Part shown: positions 1-8,862 of the stretch, in pieces
Layout of the letters: every line of letters starts with the position of its first letter
How positions within the stretch are numbered: position 1 is the stretch's first letter
Assembly (NCBI RefSeq): GCF_014193655.1
Contig: NZ_JACHZQ010000002.1
Location: 558,001 to 622,000 of the forward strand
DNA: 64,000 nucleotides
Reading direction: 5' to 3'
Origin: Rhizobium sp. BK313
GTDB taxonomy: Bacteria > Pseudomonadota > Alphaproteobacteria > Rhizobiales > Rhizobiaceae
Notes under the pieces: model-generated
Told to the model about the DNA's origin: nothing
Databases searched by the model: none
What the model saw: the letters and a program-made list of their open reading frames with translations, nothing else
Position numbers and translations under genes: made by a program

Positions 1-113
1 GCGATCGAATTCAGGACAGTTCCGTCCATATCGAACAGGAAGGCGCTGAAGGATCGGTCGGGGTAGAAATCAATGCGTGACCGATCGAAACCCCCTGACG
101 GAGAGGTTTTCAA
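1..113 (-). CDS. HAD-family phosphatase, N-terminal part (cut by window edge)
   Basis: Read on the minus strand, this segment encodes the start of a haloacid-dehalogenase hydrolase. The phrase FLFDMDGTVLNS is the DxDGT nucleophile motif of Mg-dependent HAD phosphatases. The rest lies beyond base 1. A TTG at 113-111 overlaps the TGA stop of the SorC gene (TTGA), so the two are probably translationally coupled; no other start is obvious before the motif. By position it belongs to the sugar operon and could dephosphorylate a sugar phosphate, but the substrate cannot be read from this fragment. The family call is firm; the start codon is inference. Confidence 0.7.
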   Translation of the reverse strand, partial: MKTSPSGGFDRSRIDFYPDRSFSAFLFDMDGTVLNSI

Positions 114-1036
114 GATGTTTCCTCGCTCTTCTGGGAGGCGGATAGACGATCAAGAATGGCCTGCGCCGTGTTAGCGTCGGTCACGAGGGCATTGATCATG
201 CCTGATCGCGCTGCGCCAATGATGCCGGCGGCCTTGGCAGGCGTTGCGGCAACCGCAATACACAAAGGAACCTGCCGCAATTGCTGCGGAGAGGCGGCAA
301 TCATGCGCTCCTCACCGTCCCAATGAAGGATTTCGCCAGCTTCAGTCACGTAGTGGCGCAGAACATCGCCCGCGGCCTGGCTCAGGGCTTTCTCTCCTGG
401 AAGAGCTGCCGTCGCTTCGGACGGATTTGCCGCGTGCCTCAGACCTACGCCGACGATCGCGGCATCCAGCTTGTTCCAAAGCGACGTCACCTGCTGCACC
501 GTGGGATCGGCGAGAAAAGCGTCGCGTAGCTCCGAAGATGAAATGTAAGGGGCGTGCAAGAAATGCGGTATTCCGCCCATCTGTTCTGCTGCCAGCCGCA
601 CAAATTCGTTGATTTGGAAATGTGGCGCTGCCTGCTGCATCCCGCCGTTAAGGGCAGTGGTCACGATGCCGGGCAACCGCGGCAAGCCCGCAAGTGTAAC
701 TTCCCGAACAGCGCGCCCCCAACCGATGCCAAGCGTCGAACCCGATCGCAGGCCTGCTTGTTGCAGCATTGACCCGACCGGCGGAGCAAGCGCGCTGAGG
801 ACATTGGATGAAGGGGTGTCTATCACGGCAGCCGTACGCAATTTCAAGCCGTCAACCAGCGCCGCACTCAAATCCTCCGACGGGGAGAGATCAATCACCT
901 CAATCCGAACGATCCCGGCCGAGCGGGCTTTTTGGAGCAATCGTGAAACCGTAGCCGTTGATAATCCTAGCTTTTTAGCAATGTCGACTTGCGACATGTC
1001 GGATTGGTAATGCAGCTTTGCAACCATATGCAGCAA
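110..1036 (-). CDS. SorC-family sugar-binding transcriptional regulator
   Basis: SorC/DeoR-type regulator of about 308 residues. The N-terminal helix-turn-helix contains MSQVDIAKKLGLSTATVSRL, and the remainder fits the phosphosugar-binding SorC domain of the NagB/RpiA fold. Such proteins usually sense a phosphorylated sugar and control a neighbouring catabolic operon. It is divergent from the aldolase-kinase-transporter genes and overlaps the HAD gene downstream. The listed TTG start has no ribosome-binding site. A CTG at 1078-1076 lies in frame 8 bases after AAAGGA and would add 14 residues, so the true start may be there. Family assignment is confident; the effector is unknown. Confidence 0.85.
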   Translation of the reverse strand: MLHMVAKLHYQSDMSQVDIAKKLGLSTATVSRLLQKARSAGIVRIEVIDLSPSEDLSAALVDGLKLRTAAVIDTPSSNVLSALAPPVGSMLQQAGLRSGSTLGIGWGRAVREVTLAGLPRLPGIVTTALNGGMQQAAPHFQINEFVRLAAEQMGGIPHFLHAPYISSSELRDAFLADPTVQQVTSLWNKLDAAIVGVGLRHAANPSEATAALPGEKALSQAAGDVLRHYVTEAGEILHWDGEERMIAASPQQLRQVPLCIAVAATPAKAAGIIGAARSGMINALVTDANTAQAILDRLSASQKSEETS

Positions 1037-1081
1037 GGCACGGTTTGTTGCAGCCTCTTGAGACTGAGACGAATTCAGGTT

Positions 1082-1109
1082 GAAATTCCTTTCTGCAATG
1101 TGTTACAGA
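1082..1109. promoter_or_regulatory. Candidate SorC operator in divergent promoter region
   Basis: The 228-base gap between the SorC gene and the aldolase contains GAAATTC (1082-1088) and GTTACAGA (1102-1109). The same two elements occur fused together at 3741-3755, upstream of the binding-protein gene. Two shared elements in front of two transcription units of one locus suggest a common regulator site. This is seen in sequence only; binding is inference. Confidence 0.4.
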
Positions 1110-1264
1110 TACGGCACATGAAGGAGTTATCGCTCAAAACAGCCGATTTCGCAACGATTATGCGGCGCATGAGGGATCTCAATGTTCACTGGCCATCCCT
1201 TGCGAACCCTGGAGTGGGATGGGCTTTCAGCATCTTGTTTCGAGCGCGCTAAACGGAGGATTAG

Positions 1265-2206
1265 ATGTCCAGATTGACGACAGCCGAAATGCGAGGTTAC
1301 CAGCAGATTTGCGGTAGTGACGGAGCCATGATGGTTATCGCCTGCGATCAACGCGGTGGTATGCGTAGTTTGCTTGCAAAGGATCCGGAGGCACAAGCAG
1401 CCATCTCCGACAAGACTCTCGGCGACACGAAGGCCGACATCGCCAGATTTCTGGCAAGCAAGGCATCCTGTGTGCTGGTCGATCCGATCTGTGCTGTTCC
1501 GGCTTTGGTCGACGACCGCATCATTCAACGCGATACAGCACTTCTGATCGGCCTGGATGCGTCAGGCTGGGACACGTCGCCGGACGGATATCGCCTCTCC
1601 AAGCTGGTTCCGGGCATTTCGGCCCGTAGCGTCCGCCAACTCGGCGCTACCGGCGGCAAGATCATGGTCTATCTCCGCTCGGACCGGGAAGAAGCCAACA
1701 TTCACAACATTAAAATCCTGCGCCAATGCATCGACGATTTCGCGCGAGAGGACCTGCTGCTCGTTGTAGAATTCCTGACCTACAGGTTTGATGGTGAAGA
1801 CGAAGCCGAGTATAAGGCGAAGCTGCCGTCGCTGGTCATCGGGGGAAGTAAGATTTGCCTGGATTGCGGAGCGAAGGTGCTGAAGATTCCCTATCCAGGA
1901 AGCGCTGAAGCCTGCGCGGAAGTCACGAGGCTTTCAGGGGACGTGCCGTGGGCCGTTTTGTCCGCTGGCGTCGACCACTCCACGTTCCTGAAGCAAGTTG
2001 AAGATGCCATGCGCAATGGGGCTTCCGGCGTCATCGCAGGCCGGACATTATGGAAAGACTGCATTTCGCTCGATCGTTCCGTCACGAAGGACCGATTGCA
2101 GTCGGTAGCGGTTCCGCGGCTTCGCGAAATTCAAGCTGTGATATCTGCCCATTTCAAAGGCGTTAAGTCTGAAGGTGTCGACCAAGGACAGAAAGCAGAT
2201 GCCTGA
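1265..2206 (+). CDS. Class I aldolase of the LacD/YihT (tagatose-1,6-bisphosphate aldolase) family
   Basis: A 313-residue TIM-barrel aldolase. It resembles tagatose-1,6-bisphosphate aldolase LacD and the sulfosugar aldolase YihT, which form a Schiff base with substrate and release dihydroxyacetone phosphate plus an aldehyde. ACDQRGGMRSLL near residue 26 is the typical N-terminal phosphate-region motif. Lys207, in KVLKIPYP, sits where LacD has its Schiff-base lysine (about residue 205). The start has a strong ribosome-binding site (CGGAGGATTAG-ATG). It overlaps the downstream kinase by 8 bases. Context suggests cleavage of a ketose bisphosphate or ketose 1-phosphate. Fold and class are firm; the substrate is not decided. 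Confidence 0.85.
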   Translation: MSRLTTAEMRGYQQICGSDGAMMVIACDQRGGMRSLLAKDPEAQAAISDKTLGDTKADIARFLASKASCVLVDPICAVPALVDDRIIQRDTALLIGLDASGWDTSPDGYRLSKLVPGISARSVRQLGATGGKIMVYLRSDREEANIHNIKILRQCIDDFAREDLLLVVEFLTYRFDGEDEAEYKAKLPSLVIGGSKICLDCGAKVLKIPYPGSAEACAEVTRLSGDVPWAVLSAGVDHSTFLKQVEDAMRNGASGVIAGRTLWKDCISLDRSVTKDRLQSVAVPRLREIQAVISAHFKGVKSEGVDQGQKADA

Positions 2207-3611
2207 AATAGCCATCGGCGTGGATATTGGCGGTACGAACATCCGTGCTGCGCTCGTCTCCAGTGGAGGCGAGATTCTCAAAAAGCTATCGGAGCAAACT
2301 CCGACCGATCCGTTGCAGGTCGTCGAGCAAGTCAAGGCAATGGTGACACAACTCGACGTGGCCGGAATTGCTGGGATTGGAATTGGCATCCCTGGCCGTG
2401 TGGACATCGCAAATCGTACGGTTCTATCCGGCGGCATTCTGAACTTGGCCGGCATCGACTTCGCCGATCGGCTGGAGGCAGGTCTCGGCAAGAGGATTGT
2501 TCTCGAAAACGATTGCAGCATGGCGCTCATAGCTGAAATGAGCATTGGTGCCGCCAGGGGTTTCCAAAACGTCGCGATGCTGACCATAGGAACCGGCATT
2601 GGCGGCGCGGTTGCCAACAACGGCAGGATTTATCATGGCCATAGGACCGCCGGGCAGTTGGGTCATATCTCCATCCTGCAGGATGGCCCGCTGTGCGCGT
2701 GTGGAAGACGCGGCTGTGTGGAAACCTTCAGCTCGGGAACGGCGCTGCGCCGGCACATGAAAGCGGCAGGGCTTCCGGCCTCATCCGTTAGCGACGTTTT
2801 TGAAATGGCCTCCAGAGGAGATGCGGCCGCGAGGGCGGTGCTACACGCTTGGGCGTCCCCTCTGCGCATAGCGCTCGACAACATCGCAGCAACGATGGAT
2901 CCGGAAATCATTGTATTGGGCGGCGGCCTCGGCTCCGACGCGGCGCGAGCCCTCGCCGATCTTCCGGCAATGGCACCATGGTTTCGGCCAACGATTGTGC
3001 CAGCGAAACTCGGAGACGACGCCGGGGTGATCGGGGCGGGCCTATCGACGTTTGCGGATGCCGACCGCTCCGTCGAAAAGCGCGTTGTGCTCGTCAACGG
3101 TGTGCCGGCATCCGGAAAAAGTCACCTGGCAAAATTGTTATCGCAAAGGACCGGATGGCCGGTCCTTTCTCTCGATGGCATCAAAAATCCCTTTCTGGAG
3201 CACATCGGCGGTGTGGACCGGGACTTCAATCGGACATTGGGAAAAGCAAGCTACCAAGCGATTTGGATGTTTATTCGTGAGGCGCCGGCCGGATCTACAT
3301 TTATCATCGACGCCTGGTTTGGATTTCAGCCAAAAGCCGTGCTCGAAGCCTATATCCAGGACGCTGGCGTCGATCGCGTCGCAGAGCTTTGGTGCAAGGT
3401 CCCCGGCGCGATAGCCGGCGAGCGGTATGCCGGTCGTTTGAAGAACAGGCTGCCGGGCCATCCGGGGGCCGAATACGTCTCGGAACTGGTGGCGCTCGCC
3501 GATCGCGCAGAACCCATGACGTGTGGTCCGGTGATGGCAATCGATCAAACAAAGGAGCCGGATATGGACAACATAACGGCCTGGGTTTCTAAGGTATTTA
3601 GCCAGGCATGA
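2199..3611 (+). CDS. ROK-family sugar kinase fused to a P-loop kinase domain
   Basis: About 470 residues, far longer than a normal ROK kinase (about 300). Residues 1-290 are ROK: the phosphate loop GVDIGGTNIR at the N terminus, and a zinc site with His156 and Cys166, Cys168 and Cys173 in the CxCGxxGCxE pattern. From about residue 293 a second domain begins: Walker A GVPASGKS at 301-308, then LDGIK with Asp326, as in small-molecule P-loop kinases. The ATG at 2199 (AAGGAC seven bases upstream) is preferred to the upstream GTG. The gene overlaps the aldolase. The two ATP-binding modules could phosphorylate one sugar twice. Domains are seen; the joint reaction is inference. Confidence 0.8.
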   Translation: MPEIAIGVDIGGTNIRAALVSSGGEILKKLSEQTPTDPLQVVEQVKAMVTQLDVAGIAGIGIGIPGRVDIANRTVLSGGILNLAGIDFADRLEAGLGKRIVLENDCSMALIAEMSIGAARGFQNVAMLTIGTGIGGAVANNGRIYHGHRTAGQLGHISILQDGPLCACGRRGCVETFSSGTALRRHMKAAGLPASSVSDVFEMASRGDAAARAVLHAWASPLRIALDNIAATMDPEIIVLGGGLGSDAARALADLPAMAPWFRPTIVPAKLGDDAGVIGAGLSTFADADRSVEKRVVLVNGVPASGKSHLAKLLSQRTGWPVLSLDGIKNPFLEHIGGVDRDFNRTLGKASYQAIWMFIREAPAGSTFIIDAWFGFQPKAVLEAYIQDAGVDRVAELWCKVPGAIAGERYAGRLKNRLPGHPGAEYVSELVALADRAEPMTCGPVMAIDQTKEPDMDNITAWVSKVFSQA

Positions 3612-3740
3612 AAGCGGCCGCCTTCCAGGCGACCGAGAAAGCTCGACCTGACTTCAAACCGCCGCCCAGCACTCTGTTGGCGGCATGGTGCGGAGCGTCG
3701 TCGATCCCGCCGATTGTCGAGTTATTTCAAATAGATATTA

Positions 3741-3793
3741 GAAATTCGTTACAGAAAAAAATTACTTGACGGCCCGCTATAAGCCGCTGATTA
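3741..3793 (+). promoter_or_regulatory. Promoter/operator region for the sugar importer operon
   Basis: The 228-base gap before the binding-protein gene is AT-rich in its second half. It holds GAAATTCGTTACAGA (3741-3755), shared in two pieces with the SorC-aldolase promoter region. TTGACG at 3766 followed 17 bases later by GATTAT fits a sigma-70 promoter. ATTTC and GAAAT around 3724-3745 form a short inverted repeat overlapping the shared element, as expected for a repressor site. Confidence 0.4.
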
Positions 3794-3839
3794 TCCGTTC
3801 TGCCGGACAGGGGAGGTTCGGTTTCAAGAGGAGGAAATT

Positions 3840-4829
3840 ATGGAGCGTCGTTCATTTCTAAAAGCCACCGCTGTGGCAACGCTTGCCACTGGGGTGTCGG
3901 CTGTTGCCGGAAGCGCCAAGGCACAAGACAAGAAATTCACCATTGCCTTGATTCCAGGCCTGACTACGGACGCCTTCTACATCACCATGCGCAAGGGTGC
4001 CGAAGCGGCTGCCAAGGCGGTGGGTGCGGAGCTAGTGTTCCAGGGCGCGCCCGACTTCAATCCGGTCACGCAGGTTCCGGTTCTCGACGCTATCATCGCG
4101 AAAAAGCCCGATGCGATCCTGATTGCGCCGACCGACAAGGATCAGCTTATCCAGCCGTTGAAGAAGGCTGCGGATGCGGGCATTCCGGTCATTACCGTCG
4201 ATACGTTCATCGGCAGCGGTGTCTACCAGACGGGCAGCGGCGATGCCGATTTCCCGCTTTCCTATATCGCCTCGGACAACCTGCTGGGAGGCGCAATCGC
4301 TGCACGCGCGCTTGCAAAGGCCGTCGGCGAAAAAGGCAAAGTCTACGTTTCAAACGTGAAGCCCGGCATCTCGACGACCGACCAGCGTGAGCAGGGTTTC
4401 AAGGACGAGATGAAGAAATATCCGAACATCACCGTCCTGGAAACGCAGTACAACGACGATGATGCAAACAAGGCGGCGTCCCAGCTGCAGGCAGTCTATG
4501 CCCGCAATTCCGATCTCGACGGCGTTTTTGGTGCCAATCTGTTCTCCGCTCTCGGTGCTGCGAACGGCGTTCAGCAGGCAGGCCAGACGGGCAAGATCCG
4601 CGTCGTCGCCTTCGATGCGCCGACGACGATCGTCGACAACATCAATTCCGGTCTTGTCGATCTTGCGATTGCCCAGCATCCGGCCGAAATCGGTTACTTC
4701 GGCGTGATGGCAGCCTATGCCCATCTGACCGGCAATTCTATTCCGACTGCCATCGGAACCGGCTTCACAGTCATCGACAAATCGAATGTCGCCGACAAGA
4801 ACGTCGCGAGATTCATCTACTCCGATTGA
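3840..4829 (+). CDS. Sugar ABC transporter periplasmic binding protein (RbsB/FrcB type)
   Basis: A 329-residue type I periplasmic binding protein of the CUT2 importer class (ribose, fructose, allose and similar). The N terminus carries a twin-arginine-like signal (RRSFLK at residues 3-8, a hydrophobic stretch, then AKA before the mature start near residue 30), so it may be Tat-exported. The mature part shows the Peripla_BP_4 layout, with the typical segment KKPDAILIAPTDKDQLIQP. The start follows a strong site (GAGGAGGAAATT-ATG). It is the first gene of an operon with a permease and an ATPase. Probably a pentose or hexose binder; the sugar cannot be told by eye. Confidence 0.9.
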   Translation: MERRSFLKATAVATLATGVSAVAGSAKAQDKKFTIALIPGLTTDAFYITMRKGAEAAAKAVGAELVFQGAPDFNPVTQVPVLDAIIAKKPDAILIAPTDKDQLIQPLKKAADAGIPVITVDTFIGSGVYQTGSGDADFPLSYIASDNLLGGAIAARALAKAVGEKGKVYVSNVKPGISTTDQREQGFKDEMKKYPNITVLETQYNDDDANKAASQLQAVYARNSDLDGVFGANLFSALGAANGVQQAGQTGKIRVVAFDAPTTIVDNINSGLVDLAIAQHPAEIGYFGVMAAYAHLTGNSIPTAIGTGFTVIDKSNVADKNVARFIYSD

Positions 4830-4938
4830 TCGGATGGAGTCTGGCGCCCCGCTCGATGGGCGAGGCGCATCTTTGACCACGGTAGAGAAAATGAGCGTGG
4901 CGATTTGTGTGCGTCCTCGCTCGGGTTCGGGTTGATCC

Positions 4939-6003
4939 ATGACAATCGACAATATCGAGGCCCGCAAAGCGGACCCGCATGTGGCGCCGCAGGCAGACCA
5001 CGGCGATCAGGCAAAAACCATCGTCAACCGCATCGCACAATTGCGTGCATGGCTCTTCCTTGCCGCGCTGATCGTGATTTTCGAGATCTGGGCGCGCATC
5101 GATTTCGGCGGCACTTTCGTCGGCTCAGCCTTCAACTGGCAGTCGGTTGCGGTTTTTGCCGTGGCGCCCCTCCTGCTTGCCATCGGCCAGACTTTCGTCA
5201 TCATATCCGGCGGCATCGACCTTTCGACTGGCTTCATCATGGGTTTCGCGGCGGTCATTGCCGCGCATGTCACCAATATCGCCGGTCTCTATATGCCGCT
5301 GCCGGTGGCGATGGTTCTCGGAATTCTCGTGGCAATGCTGGCCGCCGCCATACCCGGTCTCATCAACGGCCTGCTGATTTCCCGCCTCAAGGTCCCGCCC
5401 TTCATCGGCACGCTCGGCATGTTCGGCGTCGCCCGCGGTACTGCATTTCTTCTCGCCGGCGGCACGACCGTGCCAGTCAAGAATTCCTATTTTGCCGAGC
5501 TTGGTAACGGCCGCTTTTACGGCGTACCTTATCTTGTCATTGTCACCATCGTCTTTGTTGTCATCATGCATTACCTGCTCAGCCAAACACGCTTTGGCCA
5601 GCACAATTATGCGATCGGCGCGAACGCACAGGCCGCGCGGCGGGCCGGCATCGATATAAGAACCCACCTCCTGCGGCTCTACATACTTTCGGCAGTTTGC
5701 GCGGGCCTTGGTGGTGCGCTCTATGCCGCTCGTTTCACCGCCGGCGCTGCCCAGGCCGGCGAACCGCTGCTGCTCGATAGTGTCGCCGCGGTCGTCATCG
5801 GCGGTGCCAGCCTGTTCGGTGGTTCAGGCACGATCGTCGGCACCATCGCCGGCGCGCTGGTCATCGCCGTCATTCAGTACGGTCTGGTTTTCATGAATGT
5901 CGAGCCGTTCTGGCAGTTCATCGCCGTCGGTATCGTCATCATCATTTCGGTGCTCATCGATCAGGCACAGCGCCGGTTCAGCGGAGCAAAGCAGGATGAA
6001 TAG
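4939..6003 (+). CDS. Sugar ABC transporter permease (RbsC/FrcC type)
   Basis: A 354-residue CUT2 permease forming the membrane channel of the importer. After a short cytoplasmic head (about residues 1-35) it has the long run of hydrophobic helices of the BPD_transp_2 family and the conserved phrase TFVIISGGIDLSTGFIMG. A late segment with VVIGGASLFGGSGTIVGT is the usual contact region for the ATPase. It lies 109 bases after the binding protein and overlaps the ATPase gene by 8 bases. The ribosome-binding site is weak. Inner-membrane protein; confident call. Confidence 0.92.
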   Translation: MTIDNIEARKADPHVAPQADHGDQAKTIVNRIAQLRAWLFLAALIVIFEIWARIDFGGTFVGSAFNWQSVAVFAVAPLLLAIGQTFVIISGGIDLSTGFIMGFAAVIAAHVTNIAGLYMPLPVAMVLGILVAMLAAAIPGLINGLLISRLKVPPFIGTLGMFGVARGTAFLLAGGTTVPVKNSYFAELGNGRFYGVPYLVIVTIVFVVIMHYLLSQTRFGQHNYAIGANAQAARRAGIDIRTHLLRLYILSAVCAGLGGALYAARFTAGAAQAGEPLLLDSVAAVVIGGASLFGGSGTIVGTIAGALVIAVIQYGLVFMNVEPFWQFIAVGIVIIISVLIDQAQRRFSGAKQDE

Positions 6004-6742
6004 CGAAACACCTCTTCTCGAAGTCCGGAATCTGTCGCGGTATTTCGGAGCTGTCCGCGCGCTCGACAATTGCTCCATGATCGTCCACCCCGGCGAGGTC
6101 GTCGCGTTGGCGGGAGACAATGGTGCGGGCAAGACGACGATGATCAAGGCGATCTCCGGCGTCTATCCGCCAACGGCCGGTGAAATCCTCATTGAAGGAA
6201 AGCCTGTCACCTTCTCCTCGCCACAGGATGCGCGAGAAAAGGGAATAGAGACGATCTACCAGGATCTGGCGCTTGCCGACAATCTGACGATCGGCGCCAA
6301 TATCTTCCTTGGCCGCGAACCGATGAAGAAGCTTTTCGGCTTTCTCCCCGTCCTCGACCGGAAGGCGATGGCGGAGGCGGCCCGCGAAACGATGGCGAAG
6401 CTTGACTTCCATGTGAAAAGGCTCGATGCGCCGGTCAGCAACTTTTCCGGCGGCCAACGCCAGGCGGTCGCAATCGGCCGCGCGGTCTATTGGAACGCCA
6501 GGATTCTGATCATGGACGAGCCGACTGCAGCTCTCGGCGTGCCGGAACAGCGCAAGGTGGTGGCATTGATCAAGTCGCTGAAGGCACAAGGTCGTGGCGT
6601 AATCTTCATTTCCCACAATCTTCAGGACATTTTCTCGGTGTCCGATCGGATCGTCGTCCTTCGCCGTGGCATCGTTGCGGGGGAGCGTAAGATCAGCGAA
6701 ACCACCCACGAGGAAGTCGTCAAGCTGATGATTGGCGGCTAG
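5996..6742 (+). CDS. Sugar ABC transporter ATPase, single-domain (FrcA type)
   Basis: About 248 residues with one nucleotide-binding domain: Walker A GDNGAGKTT, signature FSGGQRQAVAIGRA, Walker B ILIMDEPTAALG and a switch histidine in FISHN. Most CUT2 importers use a fused two-domain RbsA, whereas the rhizobial fructose importer uses a single-domain FrcA; length and layout match the latter. The chosen ATG overlaps the permease stop, and no separate ribosome-binding site is needed for coupling. It energises uptake of the sugar metabolised by the upstream aldolase and kinase genes. Confidence 0.9.
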   Translation: MNSETPLLEVRNLSRYFGAVRALDNCSMIVHPGEVVALAGDNGAGKTTMIKAISGVYPPTAGEILIEGKPVTFSSPQDAREKGIETIYQDLALADNLTIGANIFLGREPMKKLFGFLPVLDRKAMAEAARETMAKLDFHVKRLDAPVSNFSGGQRQAVAIGRAVYWNARILIMDEPTAALGVPEQRKVVALIKSLKAQGRGVIFISHNLQDIFSVSDRIVVLRRGIVAGERKISETTHEEVVKLMIGG

Positions 6743-6915
6743 TCGCGTTACCACATCGGGCGGGGTTCTGTTCCCGACGGGACGAAATGTGCTGATGGGT
6801 GGAAAACGGTGGTGCTCATTTCTGATAGCGCATAAGCCAACCCTCACCCTGATCATCACCGGGGTATTGCTGGTGGTGTAACCTGACAGCCCATGCTTTA
6901 CCGTGCGCTAGCCGA

Positions 6916-8862
6916 CTATCCAGCTTCCGTCGGTTCGGCGTTGGCGGTGAGCGGCTTTGGTACGGCATGAATGCCATTGTCGCGAAATGCATTTTGCACT
7001 GCCATCAACGCTGCTCTCCGGATCATGGACTGCTTGCCAGGCTTTGCCGTGAATTTGGCCTTGATAATCAAGGTCCCGTCCTCGACCTCGCCGATCCCCT
7101 GGCTCTTGAACGGCTCAATAAGGTCAGGGGCAAGCTCCGGGTTAGCGGCAATGTCCTGCCCGATCTTCTTGAAGAGCCTGCGAACCAGTTCGACGTCGGT
7201 GTCGAAGGCAACACGGAATGTCAGCTTTTCGATGACCCAATCGCGACTGAAATTCTGGATCTTGCCGATCTGTCCATAGGGCACTGTTGCGATTGAGCCG
7301 CGCGAACTGCGCAGGGAAACAGACCGTATCGAAATCTTCTCGACGGTGCCCTTGGCACCGGACGTTTCGATATACTCGCCAAATCGGAAAGCATCGTCGA
7401 TCAGGAAGAAAAGGCCAGACACGACGTCTTTCACGAGCGTCTGCGAACCGAAGCCGATAGCCAGCCCAAAGACGCTTAGGCCTGTGATCAGCGGCCAGAC
7501 ATTGACGCCGACCGACACCAGGATCGACAGCAGGGCCAGCGCCAGAATGCTTGATTTTCCCACCGCGCTCAGTAGCGGCACAAGTGTGCCCAGCCTTGAG
7601 CGCGGCGCACTCGGTTCATCATGGTCGCTACTGAGGTTGGCACGCTTAATTTGCAAAGCTCGGCCCGTCATCGTGCCAACCACATTCCATAAAAACGCCG
7701 CAACAAGGGCAATCAGCACCATTCCGAACGTTCCGCGTGCAACGCTGCGCCATTCGAAGCCTAGTGCGAGTACGAGCGGCGCCGCCCACATTGCTCCCAA
7801 CAGGGCGATTGTAACGATCGACAGAGTGAAGCGTGCTGTCTGCCGACCAGCGGCCACTGGTATCGAGATTTGGGACGATTCCAATCCCCGCTGCGCCCAG
7901 TTCCCGATGATCGCATCCAGATGCGGGGTTGCAAGGAAGATCAGCGCCGTCAATAGAACAGCCGAAGCCGGAAGCGCCTGACCTATTGTGAGGGCTGTCT
8001 GGATGCTGAGAAACGTGACGACGATGAACGCGATAACGATTGCCGGCCACAACCTGGCAAGTCGGTTGCGCAAGCGGGCTCGCGGGCGCGGACCAGCGAC
8101 AGCCGCCGCCAGCGTCCGCCTGTGTCGCCACATGGCTCCTGCAAACAGAAGGTAGACGGGAATTCCCAGACCTGTGCGGACCAGGTCCTGGAGTCCAGGC
8201 CCGCCACCCCAAAGCTGCAATGTCGCACCGACCGCAACGCTGACCAGAGCCCAGCCGATCGCGATCGACAGGTCACGCGTAAAGGCCAAAGTATGGTGCG
8301 AGCGCTCATGAAACTGCGGAGGCCGCGATGCCATCAGTAGGGCTCGCACCAGGAATAACACGATACAGCCAACAACGGTCACAACTGCCCAGAGTCGGAG
8401 GGTCCGCAAGACCAAGCCCGAAGGCGCAAGAAGCCATGCGGCAGTGAGACCGACCACAAGGGCCGCGAGCGCGGCTGCTACATTGAAAAAAATTCTTTGC
8501 CACGCACGACGCGCGGCCTTCCCTCTCCTTGCCTGATGAGTGAGCAAAAGGCATGTACCGGCTGTCAGAGTTGCTACCACAATGGCTTCGAAAAGAAGAA
8601 GCAACGGTGTCGTAGACGCGCCCGTCAATGAAGTCCGCAGGCGTTCAAACTCGGCAGGCATGTCCGACAGCGCGGAAAGCCGCGAATGCAGACCAGTTAC
8701 AAAGCTCCCCGCAGCCTTCTCAATGCTGGATATCGCAGCATTGACGTCCATTTCGGTTCCGGTCTCGCCACTCACGTTCCGTGTCCTCTTTGCGTCGATG
8801 CGAAGATTGGGCACCAGTCCAAGCCTGTCAAAGCACGCGCCTGCCGAGCACTTTAACTCCAC
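6916..8862 (-). CDS. MscS-family mechanosensitive ion channel, large form
   Basis: A protein of up to 648 residues with many hydrophobic helices (about residues 60-490) followed by the MscS core. The pore helix and its exit read ITGLSVFGLAIGFGSQTLVK, and DVVSGLFFLIDD leads into the beta domain (VPYGQIGKIQNFSRDW). MscS itself is about 286 residues, so this is a large paralogue with extra N-terminal helices, like E. coli YbdG, YnaI or YbiO. Such channels open on hypo-osmotic membrane tension. The GTG at 8862 has AGAAGAG in front; an ATG at 8751 is an alternative. Monocistronic. Confidence 0.9.
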   Translation of the reverse strand: MELKCSAGACFDRLGLVPNLRIDAKRTRNVSGETGTEMDVNAAISSIEKAAGSFVTGLHSRLSALSDMPAEFERLRTSLTGASTTPLLLLFEAIVVATLTAGTCLLLTHQARRGKAARRAWQRIFFNVAAALAALVVGLTAAWLLAPSGLVLRTLRLWAVVTVVGCIVLFLVRALLMASRPPQFHERSHHTLAFTRDLSIAIGWALVSVAVGATLQLWGGGPGLQDLVRTGLGIPVYLLFAGAMWRHRRTLAAAVAGPRPRARLRNRLARLWPAIVIAFIVVTFLSIQTALTIGQALPASAVLLTALIFLATPHLDAIIGNWAQRGLESSQISIPVAAGRQTARFTLSIVTIALLGAMWAAPLVLALGFEWRSVARGTFGMVLIALVAAFLWNVVGTMTGRALQIKRANLSSDHDEPSAPRSRLGTLVPLLSAVGKSSILALALLSILVSVGVNVWPLITGLSVFGLAIGFGSQTLVKDVVSGLFFLIDDAFRFGEYIETSGAKGTVEKISIRSVSLRSSRGSIATVPYGQIGKIQNFSRDWVIEKLTFRVAFDTDVELVRRLFKKIGQDIAANPELAPDLIEPFKSQGIGEVEDGTLIIKAKFTAKPGKQSMIRRAALMAVQNAFRDNGIHAVPKPLTANAEPTEAG

